From contig JARGXX010000109.1 of assembly GCA_030374765.1 (NCBI GenBank), positions 310,001 to 374,000 of the forward strand: a DNA stretch of 64,000 nucleotides, in the 5' to 3' direction. The stretch's first letter is position 1; every line of letters begins with the position of its first letter. This document shows, one piece after another, positions 52,721 through 64,000 of the stretch. The translations under genes and the position numbers were made by a program. The DNA comes from Agarophyton chilense. Its lineage: Eukaryota > Rhodophyta > Florideophyceae > Gracilariales > Gracilariaceae. Under the pieces are notes generated by a model. The model was not told the origin of the DNA. It saw nothing but the letters and a program-made list of their open reading frames with translations, and did no database searches.

Positions 52721-52927
52721 TGAGGTGACCTTTTAAAACTGTTACTTTTGCCCTCGTGAGTTTACGTTTTCATAAACCAGATGCTTCTTCTCCTTTCCTC
52801 GACTGTTCTGGTCTTCATCTTCTTCCTTCATGGTTCTCATTTCCCCTGAAGTGAAACTGATTTACAAGTGATTCGGCGATAGCACGTCCGAAAAAATCAT
52901 TACTGAAGTATCAATCTCCACAGACAG

Positions 52928-53194
52928 TTACTGTCGAATGCAGCGATGATGACGCACGACTTGCGAACGCGAAATATGCGTATTAGACTCCCAAGTATCC
53001 CTTTCCCGAGGACAACCGTTCCAACGGGCGCGATACAGTAATTTATGTGATTCCTCTCGCTCGCCGTGATCTATGATGCGATCCTTGACGTAATCTTTGG
53101 CATTTTCCAACGCTTCGGCGGATGGCGCGAAACGCCATTTCTCCGGTTTGTAATACCTGGTACTAAACCGAGAGTGTTTCATGCTGGATGGCAC
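52928..53194 (-). pseudogene. Chromodomain remnant of chromovirus B
   Basis: DYVKDRIIDHGEREESHKLL, then RARWNGC and RDTWES, a chromodomain pattern in the same place as in element A. Confidence 0.7.
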
Positions 53195-53399
53195 AACGTT
53201 ATCGTTTCTTTGACCCTCCTGAGAGGGTACTTGGGAACACCCTTCCTTTTAAAGATTGCTCTGAGTAGTCTGTTCGGGTAGCTCAAGGCGCTGATCTGCA
53301 ACTGCAGTGTCGCTTTCGTCTTCTGATTTCATACTCGTTGGATCTACGGTTACCCGTTTTTCTTCACGTTCCGTGATACGTCGGGCCCCCTTAGGGTTC

Positions 53400-56300
53400 T
53401 CAGCCACAAGGGCCTTCTTTATCGAAGATTAGGGCGGAGGTGTATCCACCACCACTTGATTTGTACCCTGCTCCTCGCCTTTTTCGCCATTGTTGGTTGA
53501 GAAGCGCGATGGTTCCGCGAATGGTATCCGGCTTGTAGGTTCCTTTGAACGGATAATGGTGCGTTTGTTCTCGCTTTGAGACCGGATATGAGCCGGCCAA
53601 AATTGAAAATATCTCTTTGGCCCTAATGTACTTTGGAGCGCTGGCTCGTGCCACGGGCTTTTTACGTCTTTTCAAAGGAAGGCCGTCATTGGTTACCGTG
53701 CCTGCGCTTGGCGGGAGATCACGGACCTTGTCGCCGTCGTGTGCTACTTGCAGCGTGCCATTCCGTGAGTCCATGGGTAGCTCTCGATCATGCTGTACTG
53801 CAACGCTTCCTCTTTCAGCTTCTTGGAATTCCGTGTCCGGTTCTGGTGCGGTTTCAACGCAATCGCGCGGAAACCGTTTAACTTTTTCTACTGTGTTCAG
53901 GGCCACAGTGCCGTCTGTGACTTCCATTACCGGGAAGGGTCCGTATGCTACCGGAAGAAACTTGTGACGCGGTCCGTTCTTCTTTTCAGGTCGTACTACG
54001 GGAACAAAATCGTAGCCTTCTATCTGGAGATTTGACACTTGTCTTCGCCGACAGGCATCCGAGTTACGTTTGTAACGAACTTGCTTTTTTCAAACTCTCG
54101 AGCCGCGTTTTCTGTTCTTGACTTCAGGTCGTTTCTCCATTTCAGATGGTTCTTCGCCGGTATCGGCTTCTCTTCGTCAACTTGGTCCAACCTTATAGGT
54201 AAGAGCGGAGGGCTACGCCATATCACGACCTCGAATGGAGCCGTCTTTGCAGACGTGGGCACTTGTGTTTTGTACACATAACAGAGTGTGTCAGTGTACA
54301 TGTACCACTCCTTCGAATGATCTGCGGTGTAGTGCCGATGAGGGGCTAGTAACGTGGGGTTGTAGCGTTTCCCTTGACCATTACACTGTGGGTGGAAGAT
54401 CAGTAGGTCGTGGTAAACACGTTCTTCAGGCCCATTATTCTGTGTGCATTCTGAAAGAACTTTTCAACAAACTGCTTTCCATTGTCTGATACCAAAACCT
54501 CCAGCTGTCCGTTCACATGCACCTGTTTTTTTAAGAACGCTTGAGCTATTTCTGAGGCGGTTATTCTCTTCAACAGTAAAGACCGTACGAGTTTCGAAAA
54601 TTGATCCGTAATTACCAATAGATATCGCTATCTTCTTTTGAAACCAATTAGCCTTCCAATTATATGAAAACTAACGACCTGTGAAGACGCCTTCCCCGGA
54701 AAAAGACTCATCTTCTTCATCCTTCTTGTAGAGTTTCATCCGATTCATCCTACACGTTCGTCATGTTCTCATCATTTTATGTCAATCCCTTGCCATCCCT
54801 GGCCAATGAAAGTCCCTCCTAATAGTGATGGACGATTTCGTTCCCCCGGAGTGTCCACATAGGTTCGCATAGTGAGCTAAATAGAGAACACATCTCTTCA
54901 AAGCGTGCGGAGCACCGATCTGATAATGCTTCTCGACATGTCTGAGTAAGACACTTTGTGAATCGAGCGAAAAATGTAGATTCCACCCGCTAGGACGAGA
55001 GCGTATCGCTGCCGAGAGCTTATCTGTGAGTTACTAAACAAGGAGCTCCATGATCTAGATACGCTCGTGTGTATCAAGCGATTCCGTTCCGTGTATGGAC
55101 TTCCGAGGGTCCAATTGGGAGTATCCTGCCTTCCTTTCTTGATATGCAAGTTTCTCGTCATTTTTCTTCATTCCTATTAAGAAATAGGGTATATCGTCAT
55201 CTATTTCTGCGTGTATTTGTCCCAAAGTGTCCCATCGTGATAAAGCGTCTACCTGGATGCTAGCTGATCCTTTCTTGTACTTGTCTTTGAAATCGAATTC
55301 TGATAGACGCAGACGCCAACTTGTAAATCTTCCAGAGGGGTCCGTTATTGATAATAACCATGGCAAGGATGAATGATCCGTGTGGATTGTAAACTTTTCT
55401 CCCCGCCGGTAGGGTCGCAAGTTAGTCAAGGGCAAATCTAGTGCAAAGAAATCCATTTCTGAAACGGAATAGTTCTTTTCTGAAACGATCAGCGTTCTTG
55501 ACAAGTAACCAATTGGTTTTCTTTGACCGTCCAAATGAGTCTGGAACAGAGCACACCCTAACTGATACTCACTGGAGTCTGTATCCAAAAAGTAGGGAAG
55601 GTTTGGTTTGGGTAAGGCCAAGGCTGGCGCCGTAACAGTACTCGTTTTCAGAGTCTCGAAGGCCTCGTGTTTGGCCGGTTCGAATTCTTTGAGCTAAATA
55701 GGTTGTCTGTTACGCAAACATTCGTTCAGTGGAGCAGCAAAGTGCGAGTAGCGGGGTATGAATCGTCGATAGTGGATACATAATCCAAGAAAGGATCGCA
55801 GTTGGATCTGTGTATACGGCGGTAGTGCTTCGTGTACAGCAGCCGTTTGAGCGTCGTGGATTGAAAGCTCACCGCGCCTAATTATGTCTCCTAAGTACTT
55901 CATTGTGTTAGCGAACCATTCACACTTGTTGAACTTCAAGGTTATAACGGCTGTCTGCAGCGTTTCGAGGATCTCCTCCACATGTTGCAAATGGCTCTCT
56001 ATGTCCTGTGACAAGATTTTGACGTCATCCAAGTGGACTAGACATGTGTTACATTTATACTTGGAGAGTAATATATCCAGAGCGCGCTGGAAATTCGTGG
56101 GGGCATTGGTTGGTCCAAATAGCATCCGCTTGAAACCGTACAATCCAGAGTGGCACACGAATGTAGTCTTATCCTGGTCTTCTTCAGCTACTGGAACCAG
56201 CTAATAACCAGTGTTGGCGTCAAACGTGGTAAACACGTTTGCTTCGCCTAGGCTTTCTATGCACTCGTCCATGCAAGGCAGCGTGAATGTACATTGCATT

Positions 56301-57412
56301 GTTACTGCATTCAGTTTTCTGTCGTTCATACAAAACCTTAAGAAACCTTCGTGTTTCGGTACTAATACCACTGGTGAGGCCTAGGCGGATTGAGCTGCTT
56401 TGATGATTCCTGCTTCCAACATCTTGCGTACATCTTCTTCTTCGATTTGACCAATTCTTGGGCCTGCTCTGCATGTTGGCTGGGAAATGGGACGAGATCG
56501 CGGGATAACATTGATGCGATGTTTAGTGGCGGAGATCTCTCCTAGTTTCCCACTCCATATAGAGGCATTCGTTTTCAGAATTTTTTTATTCTCCCCTGGT
56601 ATTTCGCGGGAGCGTGAAGAAGATTAAGCTTCTCTACCAGCTGACCTGGGACTTTCTGCTCTTCTGTCCTTTGCGACTGTTCTCTAGGACCTTCCAGAAC
56701 ATTCTTTGATTCTTTTGAGACTTCCATGAGCCCAAGCACATCTTCCGTAGAGATATGAGTCGGAACCACTGTTGTGGGGTGCGCCAGAGCAGCTCCGACT
56801 ATCTGATTCTTCAGTAGACGATAATCGTTATCAATAAAGTTATTGACAAGTATTCAAAAAGGCTTAGACGGTTGAACTTGGACAATTCCAATCGATGCAA
56901 GTAATTTTCAAAGTTCGTATGTAGCGGTGATGGGTTGTATTAACACGAGTCCGTGTCGTTCTATTATGAATTGTAATCAGGTTTGGGATTGAGCCTTTCA
57001 TACTGTAGGCTTCGCAACGCTAATCTTCTGTTATGTACGACAACGAGCCAGCTCTTATTTCATTAAGGAGAGAAGTGGAGTTGCTGTAGGGACTCTCGGT
57101 TGTGGTCTTCGCACTATTGGCACCGTTGAGCCATCGTACAGCCCAAAGGCGGATTTCTTCAACAAACTTGTCCAAATAGTCACATCCTAGTACAAGTAAT
57201 GCAACCAGCGACTTGCAGACAATAGACCTCACCCTCACTAAAAATTGCCCATGACAAACGAGCAGCGTCATTGTTCCAAGTGTTCGCGCTGCATTCTGGT
57301 TAGCATCCCGGATATCCGGCAGCAAACCATAGAGGATATGTTCCATATCTGCTGCTGATAGTTTGGAGACCCGAATAAAGTTCTGTCCTACCCCTGCGTC
57401 TAGGACGGTCAA
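53400..57412 (-). pseudogene. Pol remnants of chromovirus B
   Basis: Protease region near 57020-57412 (VLDAGVGQNF), reverse transcriptase near 55694-56474 (GLYGFKRMLFGPTNAP), RNase H near 55055-55621 (DTDSSEYQLGCALFQ), integrase core near 54400-54618 (LVSDNGKQF) and integrase tail at 53400-54301. All minus strand and in the usual order. Heavily broken. Confidence 0.85.
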
Positions 57413-58147
57413 GCGGCGGGTTAATAAAGTCTTATCTGAGCCAGATTCGACTTAAACGTTATATTTTCTCTTCTGCATTATCATATTGAAGTTCTTTCTC
57501 TTCGACGGACAAACGTAGCGTCGCCATGAGCGTTTAAGTTCACAGTCGAACTGTACTCGCTTTCAAACGGACGGAATCAATTCTCTCGACGGAATGTGAT
57601 GAGTCCTCATCAAGATCTTGGGACTCCAAGCTTAGGAACAGGAAAGGGAGTTCTCCCCGGTCGGCAATACAATGTGGTCTAGGACCAACCTCCTTGGTGT
57701 TCCCTCATTTGGTTTTCAGACGGATTCGTTTCCTTCGCTCTAGGGGAATTACTCCGAAATGGCGGGTTTGACTGCGATGCTTCGGGGTTCTGAACCACTG
57801 GGGCTCCCGATTGACACCGGAGGCTGTAGCTAAGCCATGCCTTTAATCTTCAGTAATTATCAGCCGGCACTCGGTTTCTTTCCTTCTACGAGAGGGCTTC
57901 ACAATTCATGAGAACGTGCATTTAATCTTTAGCAGAATGTGTACATTCTGCCGACAGATGATTGACGATCGTAAACCAGATAGCATATGAATGTTTCTCG
58001 GCGTGTTGCTGTCATCGGCTGGGATCGATATGCAACCCGAGTTTCCACCCATCCCCGTTTTTAATTCTTGAACCCCCCATCTGGAGGGGCCCGATATGTA
58101 CGATTTACTGGGCGTCTACCCTCCATAGACATTTGGGCTTCTTTATC

Positions 58148-59902
58148 CTATGACTGCGAATAAAGTAACTGGTCTATGGGCACTAATGATTGCTGAGAAT
58201 CTATCAAGTAGACAGCATCGTGCTGAGATTGGTAACCATACCGACTGAACGAAGACTCTCGTGAATCCTCAGAAGATTTCAGACGTAACACATTGGGCAC
58301 AGATTTAGCGGTTCGTTTTTGTCGCGTCTCTGCTTTGTATGAACCAAATTTCATGGTGTGACGCGTAACTCTGCGAGCTCTCGCCGCGTCTTCTTCAGTT
58401 TTCGCAAGCTGAACCAACTTCAGAAAGGAAGCTCTACCATTCTTCTCTTGAAATCGAGCCACTAGAGACTTGATATTAGGATCTACCCCATCGATGAATA
58501 AAGAAACCTTTTCTTCGGTTGAATGAACGTTTCCACTGCGAATGGCGGTTTTTGTAAGCCTCGAGCTATATTCAGATTCTCCTTCACCAGGTTTATTGGC
58601 CACATCACGAAGATCCAGGATAGCCTGTCGGATTGCGTTGGACGTCGCAAAGCTTCGCAGTAAGTACTGTACTGCTTCTGGCCATGACGTTACACCTCCG
58701 TCGCCGGCTGTTAGAGATCCGCAAACGGAACGATATTGCTCTGACGCAAAACCTACCGAGAAGTGGGGCAACGAAACCCAAGATCGAGGTTCACTCATTT
58801 GTAGGGTATCCGCCGCAGAAACGAAAAGAGTAAGGAACTCGATGACAAGAATAGAGGGTTTTCCATCAAAGACTAGATCATTCAGTCCTATCTGTAACTG
58901 GTTTGATGTGGTCCTTCACTTTAGCTGTTTCGCAACCAAATGGGTTCTTTCTTTTCTTCTGTAAGCGGTAATATCTATAGTCCAGGACCTTCTTGCATAA
59001 CGGATTCGTACAAGGAAGGGGCTTTAGCCGCTTGTACTTAGGGCCTTTTTCCTTGATAACCAAGAAGACTTGTTCCACTTCTTTGAACTAGAGCTACGAT
59101 GATCATCATCACTAACGTCGTCATTAGACGTACCTGACGAATCGAAATCGTCAGAATTGGATTCTTCATCCTCCAAATCTGACGAACTATCGCTTGTTTC
59201 CTGTTCGTACCGTCTCGTCTTGCGTCTCCTCGATTTTGTTTTCTATATCTTCGAGAAATCTTCCCTCAAAAAGCATTCATCTTTTTATATGACGACTAGG
59301 GTAGCAGTTTGCACATTCACCACCGCCTTCAGGCGTTCCAGACGAGGGCTCACTCGAGTGAGGACTTCTTCCACTTCACCGGTCAGTTTCGATAAAGCCT
59401 CCGGAGCAATACTGTGCCTTTCCATTAACTGGTTTAAATCCTTTCTCAAAGTTCTCAAACTCACTGACATTTGTTCGTTCTCTCCTCGACGTGCGAGTAA
59501 AGCCAGTTCCTTACGAAGGCGCTGAAAGTCTTCGGTAATGATCTTTATTTGCGATGCTAATCCAATGATTCGCACACGGTAGGTATTTGACTCAGATCTG
59601 AGACGAAGCACCTGAACGCGTAAATCATCTTCCTTAATAGGAGTTGTGGCCTGTTGAGAACTATGCTGAGCAGGGTTCATAGGTGCAATTGTTGGAGGCG
59701 CGATCGCTAATTGAACGGGTGCAGCGACATCCGAGAGATCTCTTCCATAAGTTCCAGAGCGAGAGTGGATCAATGCCTGTCCGTACGGTCGAGCTGCTGC
59801 TTCTGTAGATAAGGCAAGCCTCGGGTTTGGGCGTGATTCCAACAGTCCTAGAGCAACATTACTAGACTCGCTTCTAGTTTTTGAAATGTCGAACAAATCC
59901 AA
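58148..59902 (-). pseudogene. Gag remnants of chromovirus B
   Basis: The capsid-like part (58148-58798) contains GVTSWPEAVQYLLRSFATSN, nearly the same as in the gag of element A (GVTCWPEAVQYLLRSYATGN). The N-terminal part (59285-59902) has a coiled-coil-like region followed by a Pro-rich start. Broken. Confidence 0.85.
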
Positions 59903-60095
59903 GGTTCGGGGTCGAAATAATTATGGTCTTTGATAATACGAATGTTTAGTCAACCACTGCAATTTGGTAATGACATGAATTATTTGAAAGTCACTCAGGA
60001 GATTCTATTTCACTCTTGTGTTTAGTATCGGTATCGATTCCACGTTTTAGGTGCGAAATACTTCGAGTTGCCAACCACCACAGTGTTTCTAAGTC

Positions 60096-60116
60096 CAGGA
60101 ACCACGTGTAGTACCC
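60096..60116 (-). other. Primer binding site of chromovirus B
   Basis: Two bases from the LTR, in element orientation TGGTTCCTGGACTTAGAA; similar to that of element A in position and in the GACTTAGAA end. Confidence 0.6.
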
Positions 60117-60718
60117 ACTCTAACGTAGAGAGGATATATCTGCGACAGAGTTCGGACTGCCAATAAGTTTGCTTGCGGCAAAGGGGGAAAAACTGTGATA
60201 GAGATACAACACTAGCGATCTAGAAGATGGGGGTTATAAAGCCCCACTCACTAATGAAGTTGGTTTGTAGACTACAGTCGTTGTTGAACTGACAACTACT
60301 CGCTGTAGCTTGTCCGGATCTCCGGTTAAGGAATCCTGAACAAAGAAGCAGTCAGTTGTTAACCCTTTTTTGTCTCCTTGACTTTGGAGTTGGCGCTCAC
60401 CTTGGTACCGTATGTACTGTCCACAGAGATGAGGGCCACAAACTAATATCCCGATACAAAGCTTGGTGAGCAAATAAGCTCCTCTACAGTATAGGTTAAT
60501 CGGCTCTAATGGGCTTTCGTCTACGAAAGGTAGACCTACCTTCCACGTGGCCATCCACGACATGCGCCGTGGCAAGCCAACGCGCACATGAAACATAATA
60601 CAAACTCTGCGGGATGCCGCTCATAACTCAATCCATGCCATAACAGCCTTATATGAATATTTTCGTACTTAGACAAAAAAAAGTATGCATTTGCTAACCG
60701 AGTATGTCGAATACTATA
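60117..60718 (-). repeat. Chromovirus B, 5' LTR
   Basis: 602 bp, starts TGTAGTACCC on the plus strand; aligns along its whole length with 50846-51801 minus the insert. Confidence 0.82.
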
Positions 60719-61644
60719 AGGAACGTAGGCGACCCCCTCCCCCGCCCCTGCGGTTCGTCGACACTTGTCGCAAGACCACGCACGTAACCCTGAACAAAGA
60801 CATGTACATCCGCTTCAATTTCATGTCATTTGAAACTCTCGCGCTATATGATTTCGGTAGCATCTCTGTCTTGGTAATCTACACACCAGCATGGCGACAA
60901 AATCATCAACTTCAACCCCAGCTCCACTTTCTCATACGGAATCCATATCAGTCTCCTTTTGTACAGGAGATCATCCTCCCTTCTTCACCAATGACCTGGT
61001 GCCTTGTTGCCCGACTGAATTTAGCGAAAGTCTTGCATTTGAGGCCAATCTATAGTGTGCATGAATGGAGGGACTTGTGATGCTGTCTCAACCAGACTGA
61101 ATATCCTGCTTGTGCGGAACATGTTCTTGAAATCTTTGGTTTAGCCAGAGGGAATATGGGCAGTGACGTTTTCCTTACACTGTATTTTATTCAATGGTGT
61201 CCTCAAACCTTGTAAAAAATACAGCTCACTGGTGCAGAGATGGGTAAACACAGTGGCAGGATGATCTTCCCAGGGCTGATACCCGATTTATCTAAAGTGT
61301 GAACGATCTCAAACCCCTCTCATTCATATGTGCTCCAGTTACACTGAGTGTCTTTGAAATCACCACCCAGAATTACTCTCTGCTTGTGCTGCTGCTCTGC
61401 ATAAGCTCTTATAACAGTCTGTCATTCTTCGTTCGTGACAATTCCTGACCAATAGGTATTCAACATATCCGTGAACACGTAAGAAAATTGACTTTCTGAA
61501 GAGCCGACAAATATACACTACGGCAGATACTGTCTTGAACGTTCGAAAACGCTTCCGTTTCTGCCGGGTTTAAAAATATCGATTGTAATGCAGTGCTCTT
61601 TATTGCCTGATTTTTCCTTTTTCCTGTCTCTTTGAGAGCCTCTT
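60719..61644. other. Spacer between chromoviruses B and C
   Basis: No gene. A C-rich run follows the LTR (about 60733-60751), like a second polypurine tract. On the minus strand near 61330-61440 a decayed frame contains RVILGGDFKDTQCNW, which resembles the G-G-D-F-N block of endonuclease/exonuclease-fold enzymes such as those of LINEs. That is weak evidence. Confidence 0.35.
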
Positions 61645-62360
61645 TCTAGTAACCGCTCTAACGGAGAGAGCAGACACCTGCGACAGCGTTTGGACTGCCG
61701 GTGGGTCGCTTGCGGCGAATGAAAAGGGGTGGTAGAGCTACAACACCCGGGAGCTGGAATTGGGGTGTAAGGCCACTACTCGCCAGCTAGAGTGAACAGT
61801 GCAACTGTAAAACGTTGACGGAACGTTGGTACGAGACGGCTCGTGAAGTGGTTGGGGGATGACTATCTATTATAGCTCGTCCGGATCTCCGGTTAAGGAA
61901 TCCTAAGCGAGGAACAGAATAGTCATGATGCCCATGTTGTCTCCTTTTCTTGGAATCGGCGCTCACCTCTGGTACACTATATTCTGTGTACCAGGGTGAG
62001 TGCCCAAATAAATATATAAATAATACCTGGTGGTCAGCCACTTAGCCAAACCACTGTATGGGTATGGTCCCTAATGGACGTCTAGCTACAAAGTGTAGTA
62101 AAGCCCTCCACGTGGATCGCCACTACATGCGCCGTTGCCAATATGGCACTCCCCTAGGAAGGGTCGCAACTATGCGCGCGCCGTGGTAAGCCACTCGACC
62201 CATGACGCCACGTGTTCCACTAAGACATTCTGCCTCTAGGCATCCCATGCGGGATGCCGCTTCATATCACAATGCTGATGATAACACTCACTTATGAGTT
62301 CCAACCTCGACTTCGCGAAAAACCAACCTATCAGATTCCCTGACATAGTAGAATACTACA
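61645..62360 (-). repeat. Chromovirus C, 3' LTR
   Basis: Shares blocks such as GAGAGAGCAGACACCTGCGA, TCCGGATCTCCGGTTAAGGA and CGGGATGCCGCT with the LTRs of element B, and ends GAATACTACA. Slightly longer than those of B because of extra sequence near 62140-62230. Confidence 0.82.
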
Positions 62361-63912
62361 CTACGGTGCCTTCGGTCTTCCGGACAATGCGGTCTCCTCG
62401 CGTGGGTTTCCAATCCTGGCCCTTAAAGCCTTCGGCTTCAGGTGTGATGACGAATGCGGCTTATGTATCCTCCGCTGGGATCATTCGAGCGCTGTTTCGT
62501 CGGGCTCAACGCAGCTATCCACATCCCGCGGACTTGGTGGGACGAGATCCTCTCGACGATGCTAACCTCTTCGTGCAGGCTCCCTGGCTTGACCCATTCA
62601 CTCTTCGCGATGACGCGTTGATCAACGGATACGTTTCCAGCGGTTAGCTTTCTGACGGCCTTCCGCATGCGGCTATCCGCAGCTACGATTGGCTTCCGCA
62701 CTGTGCTTTACAAGATAACGCGATTGCCCTGTATACCAACGAAAATATGGACGAACCCCGAACTCGGCTCACCAAGCTGATATACCAACGTCTGCACCGG
62801 TTTATTAGCACGGTCGTTCTCACTGGAGATTGGAGTTCGGGTCCATGTTTGGCTCGCACGAATGGCGAAGGATACTCGTACATCGAGTCCTTACACGAAG
62901 TCGACGTCGACGAATGGCGCGGCTTACGCTATGTATGCAACGAGGCACTCTGCTTTCGCTGGCACTTGCTCCGTGCGGAATTCCGCTTCCGCCATAAGAG
63001 AGACATTCTGTACTGGGATTATCCTCGTTGGGAACAACGTACGAGATCCCGCTTGGGGTACCTGGTTCCATACCAATTGATCGAGATTGATCGAATTAGG
63101 CGGAATGCTCGCGTCGGGCGCTATGTCGCGCTGCCAGAGCACTGGGCGGAGGTCGAGAGCCCTCGAGGATGTCCGGTGGAGCTTCCTCTTGCCATAACTT
63201 ATTTCGGTTCCGCGTTGATCAACGACCCGTTCTCAGGATACTGGACGGTCGTGTTATCCGAGTCCATTGCCAAGATGGCCGCGTATATCCCCTGGAATGC
63301 CTACGATACCTATCGAGTTTGTTACATGTCGCCAAGAGCGCGGAGATATGCGAGACAACTCGATATTTCCCTTGTGGTCGGGTCTCGTGCCAATTATGAC
63401 GAATTCCTACTCTTGGTAGACTTGATCGACAGTATCGACTGGCATGGGTTTCTATTGGATCAATCAGCTAGAGGCACAAGGGTGCGCAATAGAGATCATT
63501 CGCCGGGACGCAAAGCTAATGCTCGAGATTTTGTATGGTACAAACCCTGGACCAGCCAGATAATCACTTCTGATCAGGCTCGTGACCTTTGTCCGAATCC
63601 ACACCTTCTGAGTTTGAAGATCAGGAGTATGAAGAAGCTCCAGGTGCTGATGCAGAACTCCATTTCGAGGATGAACCCAAACTATCCAGTACTGCTCCTA
63701 TGACGGCTGCTTCGCCACCAACGGCTATGACATCGGGTGTCAACCCGTCGATGGGGTACCATCATGGGTTTGCCAAACAACCGAGCGATGCGGAGGATCC
63801 CTTTTTGGCACCATTGAGACAATTCCTTTTAGACGCGGGTTTACCCGAAGAACAGCTGCAAGGAAGTCGTGCTGATCTTAGCGCTATGCTGTATAATCCT
63901 ACCCGCAGATAA
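62361..63912 (+). pseudogene. Antisense ORF of chromovirus C
   Basis: Homologous to the 618-residue antisense protein of element A along most of its length: QAPWLDPFTLRDDALINGYV (A: RAPWFHPTAVRDDELIDSYV), RTRSRLGYLVPYQLIEIDRI (A: RSRSRFGFLVPYPHVELERI), RNARVGRYVALP (A: RNTAKVGRFVPLP), VESPRGCPVELP (A: VEVPRGCFAELP) and NDPFSGYWTVV (A: HHPNSGYWALV). About half of the central residues match. Broken in about two or three places but otherwise well kept. Confidence 0.82.
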
Positions 63913-64000
63913 GTACTACGACCGACTTCAGATGTCGTCAACACCCTTGAGGCGATAAAATAAAGCAAATTCTTCTGTTTCCATGACTTCACATGTTCCT

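Larger units (their letters stand above)
50846..60718 (-). mobile_element. Ty3/gypsy chromovirus B, old and broken
   Basis: About 9.9 kb coded on the minus strand with the same layout as chromovirus A: LTR 60117-60718, gag 58148-59902, protease to integrase 54020-57412, integrase tail 53400-54038, chromodomain 52928-53194, antisense ORF scraps 52018-52720 on the plus strand, a C/G-rich polypurine tract, and LTR 50846-51801. LTRs differ at about a fifth of positions, and the coding parts have well over ten breaks, so it is much older than A. Its LTR family is that of element C, not A. Confidence 0.88.
61645..64000 (-). mobile_element. Chromovirus C, 3' end only (runs off the window)
   Basis: A third LTR (61645-62360, about 716 bp) of the same family as element B, followed by the antisense ORF on the plus strand. 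By analogy with A and B, the gag-pol part should lie beyond 64000 on the minus strand. Partial here; the visible coding part has about two or three breaks, fewer than B. Confidence 0.85.

Overview
The window looks like nuclear DNA of a multicellular red alga (florideophyte type, for example a Chondrus-like carrageenophyte). This is inferred, not proven. The reasons are two Golgi-type carbohydrate sulfotransferase genes of the kind expected where sulfated galactans are made, mostly intronless genes with a few short GT-AG introns, small gene islands with very tight spacing, and large blocks of nested LTR elements and Tc1 elements between them. I saw no bacterial operons, CRISPR arrays, tRNA or rRNA genes.

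Region by region. 1-12.2 kb: gene-poor, with one sulfotransferase-like gene (3425-4324), a 16-bp minisatellite, a decayed copy of the exosome subunit gene RRP42 that still has its intron (6721-7852), and two Tc1 elements of one family (8364-9662, nearly whole; 10785-12079, decayed). 12.2-16.8 kb: gene island with a type II membrane sulfotransferase and a mitochondrial EF-G2-like GTPase gene (one 73-nt intron), convergent with only 3 nt between stop codons, then a secreted cysteine-rich protein. 17.0-30.5 kb: a second-family Tc1 element split by an 11.9-kb Ty3/gypsy chromovirus (target duplication ATATG). 31.1-40.6 kb: main gene island, with a three-exon UPF0390/L10K gene, a small membrane ORF, an OTU protease, the NEDD8-conjugating enzyme UBC12, a second OTU-like protein, a four-finger C2H2 protein and a bHLH protein. 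41.6-64 kb: fossil graveyard with a decayed unclassified DNA transposon, an integrase scrap, a Ty1/copia fossil, an old chromovirus and the start of a third chromovirus copy.

The most interesting system is in the chromoviruses. All three copies carry, between the chromodomain end of pol and the 3' LTR, a long reading frame on the strand opposite to gag-pol. It encodes a protein of about 620 residues in the best copy and is recognisably homologous between two different LTR families. I do not recognise this protein family. The youngest copy also has LTRs that differ in one half and match exactly in the other, and a 183-bp tandem duplication in one LTR only.

Among host genes, two OTU-fold proteins flank the NEDD8 E2, a possible ubiquitin/NEDD8 cluster. 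The UBC12 start codon sits 6 nt after a run of 26 C. The two transcription-factor-like genes (C2H2 and bHLH) lie in tandem with palindromes in the short gap between them.
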